Shown here: piece after piece, positions 57,122 to 64,000 of the stretch
Layout of the letters: each line of letters starts with the position of its first letter
Numbering within the stretch: position 1 is the first letter of the stretch
NCBI RefSeq assembly: GCF_900105195.1
Contig: NZ_FNRX01000002.1
Span: 3,162,001-3,226,000, forward strand
Origin: Rhodococcus pyridinivorans
GTDB lineage: Bacteria; Actinomycetota; Actinomycetes; Mycobacteriales; Mycobacteriaceae
Length of the DNA stretch: 64,000 nucleotides
Direction of reading: 5' to 3'
Notes under the pieces: generated by a model
Database searches by the model: none
What the model was told of the DNA's origin: nothing
The model's input: only the letters and a program-made list of their open reading frames with translations
Position numbers and translations under genes: made by a program

Positions 57122-57310
57122 GTTCCGCGTCCTCTCACCGAACGTCCGTTCGGGTCGAGTGGTCCGAATTACATTCCCCGGTTAGCCGTGACCGAACGAA
57201 CCCAAACGTCGGTTTCCGTGTTCGAGGATGGAGGTCGAGAACGGCGGCCGAGGGCGGGTGCGGCACTCCACCCTCTGGCCGGACGGACACGACCGTGTCC
57301 GGACACGACG

Positions 57311-57339
57311 AAGGCCCGCGGGATCAACCCGCGGGCCTT
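57311..57339 (-). terminator. Terminator of the 40-residue peptide gene
   Basis: AAGGCCCGCGGG and CCCGCGGGCCTT form a perfect 12-bp stem around a 5-base loop. It starts 15 bases beyond the peptide's stop on the minus strand. A second hairpin, CGGACACG/CGTGTCCG, lies next to it at 57284-57301. Confidence 0.88.
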
Positions 57340-57353
57340 CGAGTCTGCGAGGC

Positions 57354-57476
57354 TCAGGCCTGGCTGCTGCCGAACGCATCGCCGGCCGCATCAGCAGAAC
57401 CGGTGAAGAAGTTCAGCACGTCGAACAGGTCGGACAGGTTACCGAAGAGGTCGACAAGGAACTCGAGTGCAGGCAC
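57354..57476 (-). CDS. 40-residue acidic amphipathic peptide, PorA/PorH mini-porin-like
   Basis: A short gene with a GTG start, GGGAGA six bases upstream, and its own strong terminator 15 bases after the stop. The peptide begins MPALEFLVDLFGNLSDLFDV and ends in AFGSSQA. It has six acidic residues (E5, D9, D16, D19, D29, D33), no Lys, Arg or Cys, and hydrophobic Leu/Phe residues spaced three to four apart, so residues 4-24 form a strong amphipathic helix. It has no signal peptide. Mini-porins of the mycolic-acid outer membrane (PorA, PorH) share this size, acidity and lack of a signal. Homology is not proven from this sequence alone. Confidence 0.7.
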   Translation of the reverse strand: MPALEFLVDLFGNLSDLFDVLNFFTGSADAAGDAFGSSQA

Positions 57477-57816
57477 GGGCTTCTCCCATCAATGGAACGA
57501 CATCGAAGTTGTGACGACTCGCGTCGACACGCGATTCAATTGTTACCTGCATTCGACAGCTGCGCAGCGCGAAGAATTGTAATCCGGAACACAAATCGGC
57601 CCTAGCAGGGGAAATATGGAGAGTTCGGTGAAAATCGGCCCGATATGTCGTATTATTCGGGGAGTTTCCAGGCCGGACAATACGGCCTATTCGGGGAAGA
57701 TTCCCATATTACAAGATCGCCTTGTGACCATATCTCCACCCCGCGGGGGGAACTTCCGCCGGTGTCCGTTCGTCCTATCCTGTAAGTACACCTGCCCACC
57801 CGACCCCGAGGGAGTC
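57477..57816. other. AT-rich divergent regulatory region
   Basis: About 340 bases, clearly richer in A+T than the surroundings, between the peptide gene (minus) and the upstream ORF of the CNNM gene (plus). It must hold both promoters. A direct repeat TATTCGGGGA occurs at 57654 and 57688, bracketing the inverted repeat GGCCG/CGGCC at 57671-57687. TATCCT at 57775-57780 is a possible -10 box for the plus-strand transcript. No further gene is supported. Confidence 0.6.
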
Positions 57817-57906
57817 ATGAAACGCCCCAAGCGAAAACCTCGAAGACCCGTCCCGCCCAGATATGACGCTCTGCTCGTCACCCGAGCCCGGTCCCCGAAG
57901 TGCTGA
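57817..57906 (+). CDS. Arg/Lys/Pro-rich upstream ORF (29 residues), possible leader peptide
   Basis: An ATG with the strong ribosome-binding site GAGGGAG four bases upstream opens a 29-residue peptide starting MKRPKRKPRRPVPPRYDALL. It has 11 Lys/Arg and 6 Pro. The stop TGA at 57904-57906 overlaps the GTG start of the CNNM gene (57900), which has no ribosome-binding site of its own. This points to reinitiation or coupling from the short ORF. A leader that senses magnesium or proline supply, as known for some Mg2+ transporter genes in enterobacteria, is a hypothesis. Confidence 0.6.
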   Translation: MKRPKRKPRRPVPPRYDALLVTRARSPKC

Positions 57907-59267
57907 CCGCCCTCGGAATCGCGGCCGGCATTCTTGTCGTTCTCGCCATCACTGCACTGACCGGCTACTTCGTCGCGCAGGAATTCGCGTACATGGCCGT
58001 CGACCGCTCCCGCCTGAAGGCCCGCGCCGAAGGCGGTGACTCGGCTGCAGCCCGCGCACTGGCGGTCACCCGCCGCACCTCCTTCATGCTTTCGGGCGCT
58101 CAGCTCGGCATCACCGTCACCGGCCTGCTCGTCGGCTACGTCGCGGAACCGCTGATCGGTAGCGGTCTCGGCGAACTGCTCGGCGGGGTGGGCATCCCCA
58201 CCGCGGTGGGTGTCGCCGTCGGCACCGTGCTGGCCGTGCTCTTCTCGACGGTGGTCCAGATGGTCTTCGGTGAACTGGTACCGAAGAACCTCGCCATTGC
58301 CCGTCCCGAACCGGTCGCACGCCGCCTCGCCCTGTCGACGAGCGCCTATCTCGCCGTCTTCGGATGGCTGATCAAACTCTTCGACGCGTCGTCGAATCTC
58401 CTGCTGCGGGCATTGCGCATCGAGCCGGTGCACGACGTCGAGCACTCCGCGACACCGCGCGACCTCGAACACATCGTGGCCGCGTCGCGCGAGACCGGCG
58501 AACTTCCGCCGGAATTGTCCACCCTCCTCGATCGAATCCTCGAGTTCCCGACCCGGACCGCCGAACACGCGATGATCCCGCGGTCGCGGGTCGACGTCGT
58601 CGAACTGGACGAGCCGGTCGCCACCATCCTCGACAAGATGAGCGAGGGGCACACCCGATACCCCGTGGTGGGCACCTCGTCCGACGATCTGCGCGGTGTC
58701 GTGCACCTGCACGACCTCCTCGGCCTCGACACCCCGACGGGCACGGCCGCGGGGGTCTGCCGCCCCCCCGTGATCGTGCCGGCCACGCTGGCACTGCCGG
58801 AGGTTCTCACCGAACTGGCCCGGGCCGAGGACGAGATGGCACTGGTGATCGACGAGTACGGCGGGTTCGCCGGCGTCGTCACCCTCGAGGACATCGCGGA
58901 GGAACTGGTCGGCGAGATCGCCGACGAGCACGATTCTGCGATGGCCGCCGAGGTCATCCGCCCCGAGGGCGACGGCTGGATCGTCCGCGGCGACGCACAC
59001 ATCGACGAGGTGGCCCGCACCCTCGACCACGAACTGCCCGAGGGCGACTACGAGACGCTCGCCGGCTTGGTCATCACCGAGTTCGGTGGCCTCCCCGAGG
59101 TGGGTGACACCGTCCGGATCACACTGGATCCGGATCCCGCCGAACTGCTGAACGGGGACGGCCCGATCCACAGGACCCTGGTGGCCGAGGTACGCGACAT
59201 CGACAAGCACGTGCCGTCGTCCGTGCGCGTGACCGTTCTGACGGACGAGGTGACCGGCAATGAGTAA
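57900..59267 (+). CDS. CNNM/CorC-family hemolysin-like transporter, full length
   Basis: A 455-residue membrane protein of the HlyC/CorC group, thought to move or sense Mg2+ or Co2+. An N-terminal DUF21 domain with about four transmembrane segments covers residues 1-180 (IAAGILVVLAITALTGYFVA, QMVFGELVPKNLAIARPE). A CBS pair covers about 200-340 (HAMIPRSRVDVVELD, LVIDEYGGFAGVVTLEDI). A C-terminal CorC_HlyC domain covers about 355-450 (EGDGWIVRGDAHIDEVARTL). The GTG start is the only sensible one and depends on the upstream ORF for translation. It overlaps the second family member by eight bases. Confidence 0.9.
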   Translation: MLTALGIAAGILVVLAITALTGYFVAQEFAYMAVDRSRLKARAEGGDSAAARALAVTRRTSFMLSGAQLGITVTGLLVGYVAEPLIGSGLGELLGGVGIPTAVGVAVGTVLAVLFSTVVQMVFGELVPKNLAIARPEPVARRLALSTSAYLAVFGWLIKLFDASSNLLLRALRIEPVHDVEHSATPRDLEHIVAASRETGELPPELSTLLDRILEFPTRTAEHAMIPRSRVDVVELDEPVATILDKMSEGHTRYPVVGTSSDDLRGVVHLHDLLGLDTPTGTAAGVCRPPVIVPATLALPEVLTELARAEDEMALVIDEYGGFAGVVTLEDIAEELVGEIADEHDSAMAAEVIRPEGDGWIVRGDAHIDEVARTLDHELPEGDYETLAGLVITEFGGLPEVGDTVRITLDPDPAELLNGDGPIHRTLVAEVRDIDKHVPSSVRVTVLTDEVTGNE

Positions 59268-60273
59268 TCCTGTGGTCGTCGCGGTGGTGACGATCGGCCT
59301 GATCGCCGCCAGCGCGTTCTTCGTCGCGGTCGAGTTCGCGCTCATCGCGGCGCGACGACACCGACTCGAGGACGCAGCGACGTCGAGCCGCTCGGCGCGG
59401 GCCGCCCTGCGCAGCGCGTCCGAACTGTCAGTGCTCCTCGCGGGATCCCAGCTCGGTATCACGGTGTGCACGCTCGCACTCGGTGCGACGACGAAACCCG
59501 CGGTGCACCACTGGCTCACGCCGTTGTTCGAGAACTGGGGCGCGCCGCTGTGGCTCGCGGACGTGGCCGGCTTCGTCCTTGCGCTGATCATCGTGACGTT
59601 CCTGCACCTCGTCGTCGGCGAGATGGCACCGAAGTCGTGGGCGATCGCCCACCCGGAGAAGTCCGCCACGATGCTGGCGCTGCCGATGCGCGCGTTCATG
59701 TGGGTGACCCGGCCGTTGATCGTCCGGTTGAATCATATGGCGAACTGGTGTCTGCGAAAGGTCGGTGTGGACCCGGTGGATCAGGTCGCCGAAGGTCAGG
59801 ATCCCGATGCGCTGCGGCACCTGGTCGAGCACTCGGCCACCGTCGGCACGCTCGACGAGCGCTATCACGGGCACCTGAGCAGCGCGCTGGAGCTCGAGAC
59901 GCTCACGCTCGGCGAGATCGTCACGCCGCAGGCCGAGCCGAGCAGCGTGAAGCCGACCTCGACGGCCGTCGAGATCCGTGAGACGGCCCATCGCACCGGG
60001 CACCTCCGGTTGCTCGTGCGCGACAACGGCCACGTGGACGGTGTCGTGCACGTGCGCGACAGTCTCCAGGCCGCACCCGGAACCACGGCGACCGAACTGA
60101 TGCGCCCCGCGCTGACGATCGACGCCGCGACGCCGGTCTACGAGGCGCTGACGACGATGCGGGAGACCAGGAACCATCTGGTCACCGTCACCGAGAACGG
60201 ACGGATCGTCGGATTGATCACCCTCTCGGACGTCCTGGCCCGGCTGCTGCCGATGAGCGGCGCCACGAGCTGA
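59260..60273 (+). CDS. CNNM/CorC-family protein lacking the CorC_HlyC domain
   Basis: A 337-residue paralogue of the preceding gene. The DUF21 membrane domain covers about 1-180 (FFVAVEFALIAARRHRLEDA, FLHLVVGEMAPKSWAIAHPE), followed by a CBS pair to about 330 (VTVTENGRIVGLITLSDVLARLL). It stops before the CorC_HlyC domain that the first protein has. Such long-plus-short pairs are common in actinobacteria and probably form heterodimers. The ATG overlaps the previous gene, and a strong hairpin follows six bases after its stop. Confidence 0.9.
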   Translation: MSNPVVVAVVTIGLIAASAFFVAVEFALIAARRHRLEDAATSSRSARAALRSASELSVLLAGSQLGITVCTLALGATTKPAVHHWLTPLFENWGAPLWLADVAGFVLALIIVTFLHLVVGEMAPKSWAIAHPEKSATMLALPMRAFMWVTRPLIVRLNHMANWCLRKVGVDPVDQVAEGQDPDALRHLVEHSATVGTLDERYHGHLSSALELETLTLGEIVTPQAEPSSVKPTSTAVEIRETAHRTGHLRLLVRDNGHVDGVVHVRDSLQAAPGTTATELMRPALTIDAATPVYEALTTMRETRNHLVTVTENGRIVGLITLSDVLARLLPMSGATS

Positions 60274-60278
60274 CGTAC

Positions 60279-60322
60279 CGACGTCAGGCCCGTCCCGGAT
60301 CTCCGGGACGGGCCTGACGTCG
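60279..60322. terminator. Bidirectional terminator between CNNM and pirin genes
   Basis: A perfect 21-bp inverted repeat (arm starts CGACGTCAGGCCCGTCCCGG) around a 2-base centre, followed by TTTCC on the plus strand. It serves the plus-strand CNNM operon and lies 24 bases beyond the minus-strand pirin stop. Confidence 0.92.
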
Positions 60323-60345
60323 TTTCCTGCCCCGGCCGGGACCGT

Positions 60346-61125
60346 TCAGGAGTGTCCGAGTGCGGCGTGCATCTCCCAGACGATGATCTCGGCGCCGGTG
60401 GCTGTGGTGAGCTGTCGGCCGCCACCTCCGGCGATCCGCGCTGCGTCTCCTTGGGCGAGAGGTCCGGCTCCCTCGAGTGCGGCTTCGCCCCGGGCGACGA
60501 AGAGGTGCACGAAGGGTGCGTCCGGCAGCGTCACGGGGCGATCCGGACGCATCCGCGCGACGTGCATGGCGGCATATCTGTTGCGGATGCGGATGGCGGA
60601 ATGGTCGGCGTAGGCGTCCATTCCGGATGCGACCGGCACGAGTCCGCCGGAGAGCAGTTCGTCGTCGATCTCGAGTTGTTCGTAGCCCGGCTCGATCCCG
60701 GCTTCGTCCGGCAGCACCCACATCTGCACGAACCGCACCGGTTCGTCGTGCTCGGCGGCATACGACGCAGTGGCACCGGGATGACGCCACGAGTCGTTCT
60801 TCTCGGAGTGGAGGATCCCCGAGCCCGCGCTCATGCGCTGCGCGAGACCCGGGTAGATCACCCCGGAATGCCCCGTCGAGTCCTGATGCACGAGCGATCC
60901 GCGGAGCACCCAGGTGACGATCTCCATGTCGCGGTGCGGGTGAGTGTCGAAACCGCTTCCCGGGCGGACGATGTCGTCGTTGTTGACCATCAGCATCCCG
61001 AAATGCGTGTTGTCGGGATCGTAGTGGTGGCCGAACGAGAAGGAGTGCCTCGAATCGAGCCAGTCGATCTTCGTGTGGAGGCGGTCGTCCGCGCGGCGGA
61101 CGTCGAGAATCGGTGCGGTGCTCAT
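60346..61125 (-). CDS. Pirin-family protein, second of a pair
   Basis: A 259-residue bicupin of the pirin family. The N-terminal cupin has the metal site FSFGHHYDPDNTHFGMLM with GFDTHPHRDMEIVTWVL (His/His) and SAGSGILHSEKND. Some pirins have quercetinase activity, others act as transcription partners; neither can be assigned. The ATG overlaps the stop of the other pirin as ATGA, so both are made from one transcript controlled by the MarR operator upstream. Confidence 0.88.
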   Translation of the reverse strand: MSTAPILDVRRADDRLHTKIDWLDSRHSFSFGHHYDPDNTHFGMLMVNNDDIVRPGSGFDTHPHRDMEIVTWVLRGSLVHQDSTGHSGVIYPGLAQRMSAGSGILHSEKNDSWRHPGATASYAAEHDEPVRFVQMWVLPDEAGIEPGYEQLEIDDELLSGGLVPVASGMDAYADHSAIRIRNRYAAMHVARMRPDRPVTLPDAPFVHLFVARGEAALEGAGPLAQGDAARIAGGGGRQLTTATGAEIIVWEMHAALGHS

Positions 61126-62147
61126 GCGGGGTCCTGTGTCGGGCAGTTCGGATCGGCGGTGGGCGGATTGCGGCGGGGGCGGATACGCGCCTGGGGCAGG
61201 GGCGGCGCCGGGAGACGCTCGACCCTCCCGGTGTAGCCGGAGACGCGGCCGAACCGATCGCACCCGCGTTCCCAGGCGTCCCGGTAGGCGACGATCTCGT
61301 CGTGGTCGCGGCCGACGAAGTTCCACCACATCACGATCTCCTCGCCGAGGGGTGTTCCGCCGAGGAGGACGATACGTGCGGGTTCGTCGGTGGTGTTGGT
61401 CAGTTCGAGGGCCGGCACGCCGGTTCCGGTGTAGCCGAGGGCGGCTCGCGTGAGCACGGTGCCGAACAGCGCGACCGTACCGGTGTCGACGAGCACCCCG
61501 TGCTCGAACGACGGGTCGACGTCAAGGGTGATGCTCGCCGCGGGGTCCAGGACGATCTCTGCGCCGAGCAGCGGGGTGTACGTCGTCACGGGCGACTCCT
61601 CGCCGGCGAGCGAACCGAGGAAGACCTTGACCTCTGCACCGGGCACCCGAACGACCGGCGGCACGTGGTGCTGGAAGTCGCGGGGCGCATCGCGATGTGC
61701 GTCGGGCAGGGCCACCCACAACTGCACGCCGTGCAGTGTCGTGGTCGCGGAGGTGGAGACCTCGGAGTGACAGATTCCGTGGCCTCCGGTCATGAGGTTC
61801 AACTCCCCCGGCCGGACCATCGCGTGCACGCCGTGACTGTCGCGGTGTTCGATCTCGCCGGTGAACAGCCACGACACCGTCTGCAGACCGGTGTGGGGGT
61901 GCGGTGCGACGTCCATGCCGCCGGTGCGGGAGACGTCGTCGGGGCCGTAATGGTCGACGAAGCACCACGCGCCGATCAGCGAACGCTGCCGTTGCGGAAG
62001 CGTACGGCGCACGGGCATGGCCCGGGGGCCACCGAGCGGGACCTCACGCGAGGTGATGATCTCCACGCGGGGGCGGAGCGGGTCGCGGATGGGGAGGTCC
62101 TCCGTCCGGCAGCGGATCTCCTCGGGACGGGTGTCGGTGTTGCTCAT
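61122..62147 (-). CDS. Pirin-family protein, first of a pair
   Basis: A 341-residue pirin with the N-terminal metal site GAWCFVDHYGPDD, MDVAPHPHTGLQTVSWLF and LMTGGHGICHSEVS, and a C-terminal cupin ending in a positively charged tail. It is about 80 residues longer than its neighbour, largely at both ends. It starts at the ATG giving MSNTDTRPEEIRCR and is the promoter-proximal gene of the pirin operon, divergent from the MarR gene with 93 bases between them. Confidence 0.88.
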   Translation of the reverse strand: MSNTDTRPEEIRCRTEDLPIRDPLRPRVEIITSREVPLGGPRAMPVRRTLPQRQRSLIGAWCFVDHYGPDDVSRTGGMDVAPHPHTGLQTVSWLFTGEIEHRDSHGVHAMVRPGELNLMTGGHGICHSEVSTSATTTLHGVQLWVALPDAHRDAPRDFQHHVPPVVRVPGAEVKVFLGSLAGEESPVTTYTPLLGAEIVLDPAASITLDVDPSFEHGVLVDTGTVALFGTVLTRAALGYTGTGVPALELTNTTDEPARIVLLGGTPLGEEIVMWWNFVGRDHDEIVAYRDAWERGCDRFGRVSGYTGRVERLPAPPLPQARIRPRRNPPTADPNCPTQDPA

Positions 62148-62201
62148 GCCGCTCGACTCCTCTCGGTGGTCCGTCGGTCGACCCTATCCATTGTGTCACA
62201 T

Positions 62202-62217
62202 TTGATTGCGCAGTCAA
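62202..62217. promoter_or_regulatory. MarR-type operator between divergent pirin and marR promoters
   Basis: TTGATTGCGCAGTCAA is a 16-base palindrome matching at 14 of 16 positions. It contains a likely -35 box (TTGCGC, 62206-62211) for the TACACT -10 at 62228-62233 of the marR gene, and on the other strand TTGACT with CACAAT sixteen bases on for the pirin operon. The marR ATG lies eight bases after that -10 box, so its message may be leaderless. Binding of MarR here would block both promoters. Confidence 0.72.
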
Positions 62218-62240
62218 CTAACGCGGGTACACTGGGGATC

Positions 62241-62705
62241 ATGGGAGACGCGAAGTGGCTCAGCGACGACGAACAGCGCCTGTGGCGCGCCTATCTGGAT
62301 GCGACGCGCCTGCTGTTCCAGAATCTCGACAAGCAGCTACTGCGGGACTCCGACATCTCCTTCACCGACTTCGAGATCCTGGTCCTGCTGTCCGAGGCAC
62401 CCGACCGCCGGATGCGCATGCGCGACCTCGCGGACGCGAGCACCACGACCCGCAGCGGCATCACCCGCGCCGTCTCCCGCATGGAGAACGCGGGGTGGGT
62501 GCGGCGCGTGGAGTGCGAATCCGACCGACGCGGCGCGTGGGCCGAACTCACGGACGTCGGCTACGCGAGACTCGCCGAGGCGGGTCCCGGCCACGTCGGG
62601 GCGGTCCGCGAGAACATGTTCGACCTGCTCTCCCCCGCCGACATCGCCCCCATGACCGAGGTCTTCGCCCGCATGCGCGATCGCATGATCGACGGCAGAC
62701 GGTAG
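62241..62705 (+). CDS. MarR-family transcriptional regulator
   Basis: A 154-residue winged-helix repressor. The N-terminal dimer helix (LWRAYLDATRLLFQNLDKQL) precedes the DNA-binding domain at about 35-105 (FTDFEILVLLSEAP, MRMRDLADASTTTRSGITRA) and a wing with ECESDRRGAWAELTD. The C-terminal helices complete the dimer. It is divergent from the two pirin genes with a palindrome between, so it very likely represses itself and them. The inducing ligand is unknown, perhaps an aromatic or oxidised compound. Confidence 0.92.
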   Translation: MGDAKWLSDDEQRLWRAYLDATRLLFQNLDKQLLRDSDISFTDFEILVLLSEAPDRRMRMRDLADASTTTRSGITRAVSRMENAGWVRRVECESDRRGAWAELTDVGYARLAEAGPGHVGAVRENMFDLLSPADIAPMTEVFARMRDRMIDGRR

Positions 62706-62813
62706 GCCTCCGCCCCGAAGCGAACTCCGCCCGCACCTCCGGAGCGGGACGTCGATCGGATCACGGATATGTTGACCGGGTCACAGCCACGACCTCCGAA
62801 GGCGGTACCTCCC

Positions 62814-63257
62814 ATGCGGCACGACCCGCGACGCACCTCGCTCGACCTGTATCCGTTGCAGCGCACGATCACGCCCCTGTTCGGCGACACCGACGCGCTC
62901 GGGCACATCAACAACGTCTCGATCGCCCGCTACTTCGAGCAGGCCCGCGTCCTCGTCATGGAGGCCGTGTCGTCGACCTTGGGCGATACCTACCCCTTCG
63001 AGCGTGCGGTACTCGCGAAGATCGAGATCAACTTCCTGGCCGAGGTGTTCTATCCGCACGACATCGTCATCGCCACCGGTGTCCACCGCATCGGGACATC
63101 GTCGGTGGTGATCGGCTCGGCCCTGTTCCAGCACGGCCGGTGCGTCGCGCTCGCCGACTCGGTGGACGTCGGCACCGCCGCCGAAGGCGGCTCGCAACCG
63201 ATCTCCGAAGCATCGCGCGTGGCGTTCGAGAAGGTCCGGCTCGCATACGACGACTGA
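62814..63257 (+). CDS. Acyl-CoA thioesterase (4HBT hot-dog family)
   Basis: A 147-residue hot-dog fold thioesterase. The active-site helix region reads LFGDTDALGHINNVSIARYF, with the catalytic Asp of the 4-hydroxybenzoyl-CoA thioesterase type. Later strands (KIEINFLAEVFYPHDIVIAT) fit. The substrate chain length is unknown. The ATG at 62814 matches the usual family start; an in-frame ATG at 62769 would add 15 Pro-rich residues. It runs in the same direction as marR, 108 bases after it. Confidence 0.85.
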   Translation: MRHDPRRTSLDLYPLQRTITPLFGDTDALGHINNVSIARYFEQARVLVMEAVSSTLGDTYPFERAVLAKIEINFLAEVFYPHDIVIATGVHRIGTSSVVIGSALFQHGRCVALADSVDVGTAAEGGSQPISEASRVAFEKVRLAYDD

Positions 63258-63277
63258 CGCGCCGCCCACGAACTGTC

Positions 63278-64000
63278 TCAGAACAGGGTGAGCGCCGCCT
63301 CGGGTTCGGGGACGCGTTCGTCGGCGCGCAGCGCACCCCTCTCCTCACGCCGAGCGGACGCCCGGACCCCGAGGCGGTGACGTTCGAGCAGGGGCGCGAC
63401 CCGCTCGTCCAACCACTGCGAGTACTCCGGAGCAACGTACGCGCCCCGTCCGTAGAGGCGGCGATAGCGTCTCATGAGGGCAGGATGCTCCTGCGCGAGC
63501 CACGACAGGAACCACCCGCGGGTCGAGCCGCGCAGGTGCAGCGGTATTACGGTGACCCCCGACGCGCCGGCGGCGGCGAGGGAGCCGAACAGCGTGTCGA
63601 GGTGCTGTCGCGAGTCGGTGAGGAAGGGCAGCACCGGAGCGACCATGACGTGGCACGACAATCCGGCGTCGACGACCGCCTTCACGAGATCGAGACGGGC
63701 CTTCGGTGACGGCGTGCCCGGTTCGATGTGCGCGGCCAGTTCGGGATCGCCGATCGGGAGCGACACCGCGACCGACACATCGACCTGACCGGCCGCCAGC
63801 GACAGCAGCGGAAGATCGCGGCGCAGCAGCGTGCCCTTCGTGAGAATGGAGAAGGGGGTGCCGGATTCGGCGAACGCCCGGATGACTCCGGGCATCAGCC
63901 GGTAGCGCCCCTCTGCCCGTTGGTAGGGATCGGTGTTGGTACCGAGCGCCACGTGTTCCCGGGTCCAGGATCGTCGCGCGAGTTCGCGGCGCAGGACGGC
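63278..64000 (-). CDS. Radical SAM protein (Rv2578c-like), 5' end outside window
   Basis: The visible 240 codons are the C-terminal part of a SplB-like radical SAM protein: GTNTDPYQRAEGRYRLMPGV, FSILTKGTLLRRDLPLL, VSLPIGDPELAAHIEPGTPS and VMVAPVLPFLTDS. The CxxxCxxC iron-sulfur motif should lie in the missing N-terminal part, so it cannot be checked. A homologue close to aspS and the metallopeptidase exists in mycobacteria (Rv2578c). The frame is open to the window edge. Its substrate is unknown. Confidence 0.85.
   Translation of the reverse strand, partial: AVLRRELARRSWTREHVALGTNTDPYQRAEGRYRLMPGVIRAFAESGTPFSILTKGTLLRRDLPLLSLAAGQVDVSVAVSLPIGDPELAAHIEPGTPSPKARLDLVKAVVDAGLSCHVMVAPVLPFLTDSRQHLDTLFGSLAAAGASGVTVIPLHLRGSTRGWFLSWLAQEHPALMRRYRRLYGRGAYVAPEYSQWLDERVAPLLERHRLGVRASARREERGALRADERVPEPEAALTLF

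Overview
The window is chromosomal DNA from a very GC-rich actinobacterium, most likely a Rhodococcus or close Nocardiaceae relative. The reasons are the base composition and the many GTG starts, the actinobacterial integration host factor mihF, a helicase-motif-degenerate PriA, a B-4DMT membrane protein, and gene order. Two long blocks (ribD-rpe ... rsmB-fmt ... priA-metK-coaBC-rpoZ-gmk-mihF-pyrF-carB-carA-pyrC-pyrB-pyrR, then nusB-efp-pepQ ... aroB-aroK-aroC ... aroE-mltG-ruvX-alaS-rarA-aspS) follow the order known from mycobacteria and rhodococci. No rRNA, tRNA, CRISPR array, insertion sequence or prophage was recognised.

Layout. 1-15.2 kb: riboflavin and pentose genes (ribD, rpe), a VOC protein, a PfkB kinase, glycerate kinase, an anion permease, a two-component system with a small acidic exported protein, rsmB-fmt, a secreted lipase, a frame-disrupted hemerythrin gene and priA. 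15.2-28.6 kb: metK, coaBC, rpoZ, gmk, mihF and a tightly coupled pyrimidine operon whose leader contains a convincing PyrR-binding hairpin over the pyrR ribosome-binding site. 28.7-45.8 kb: nusB, efp, pepQ and the chorismate genes aroB, aroK, aroC, aroE with mltG, ruvX, alaS and rarA. Between aroC and aroE lies an accessory patch: a frameshifted prepilin peptidase, a DUF1622 protein, an ECF sigma factor with its YCII/DGPF partner, and the 3' remnant of a thiolase gene. 45.9-64 kb: a Tat-exported PhoD phosphatase, a phosphotransferase-fold protein, aspS, a zinc metallopeptidase, a chagasin-like inhibitor, two proteins of unclear role, an SDR, RecQ, a DUF4383 membrane protein, a 40-residue acidic amphipathic peptide gene with its own terminator, a CNNM/CorC pair behind an arginine/proline-rich upstream ORF, a pirin pair divergent from a MarR regulator, a thioesterase, and part of a radical SAM gene.

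Most genes are on the minus strand in operons with 1-4 base overlaps (ATGA, GTGA, TGATG). The most interesting points are small ones: the 40-residue peptide gene (57354-57476), which looks like the mini-porins of mycolic-acid bacteria; the upstream ORF overlapping the first CNNM gene; the PyrR leader; and the MarR operator shared by divergent promoters. Two genes broken by single-base shifts (near 12.5 kb and 35.6 kb) need read-level checking, since both could be assembly errors.
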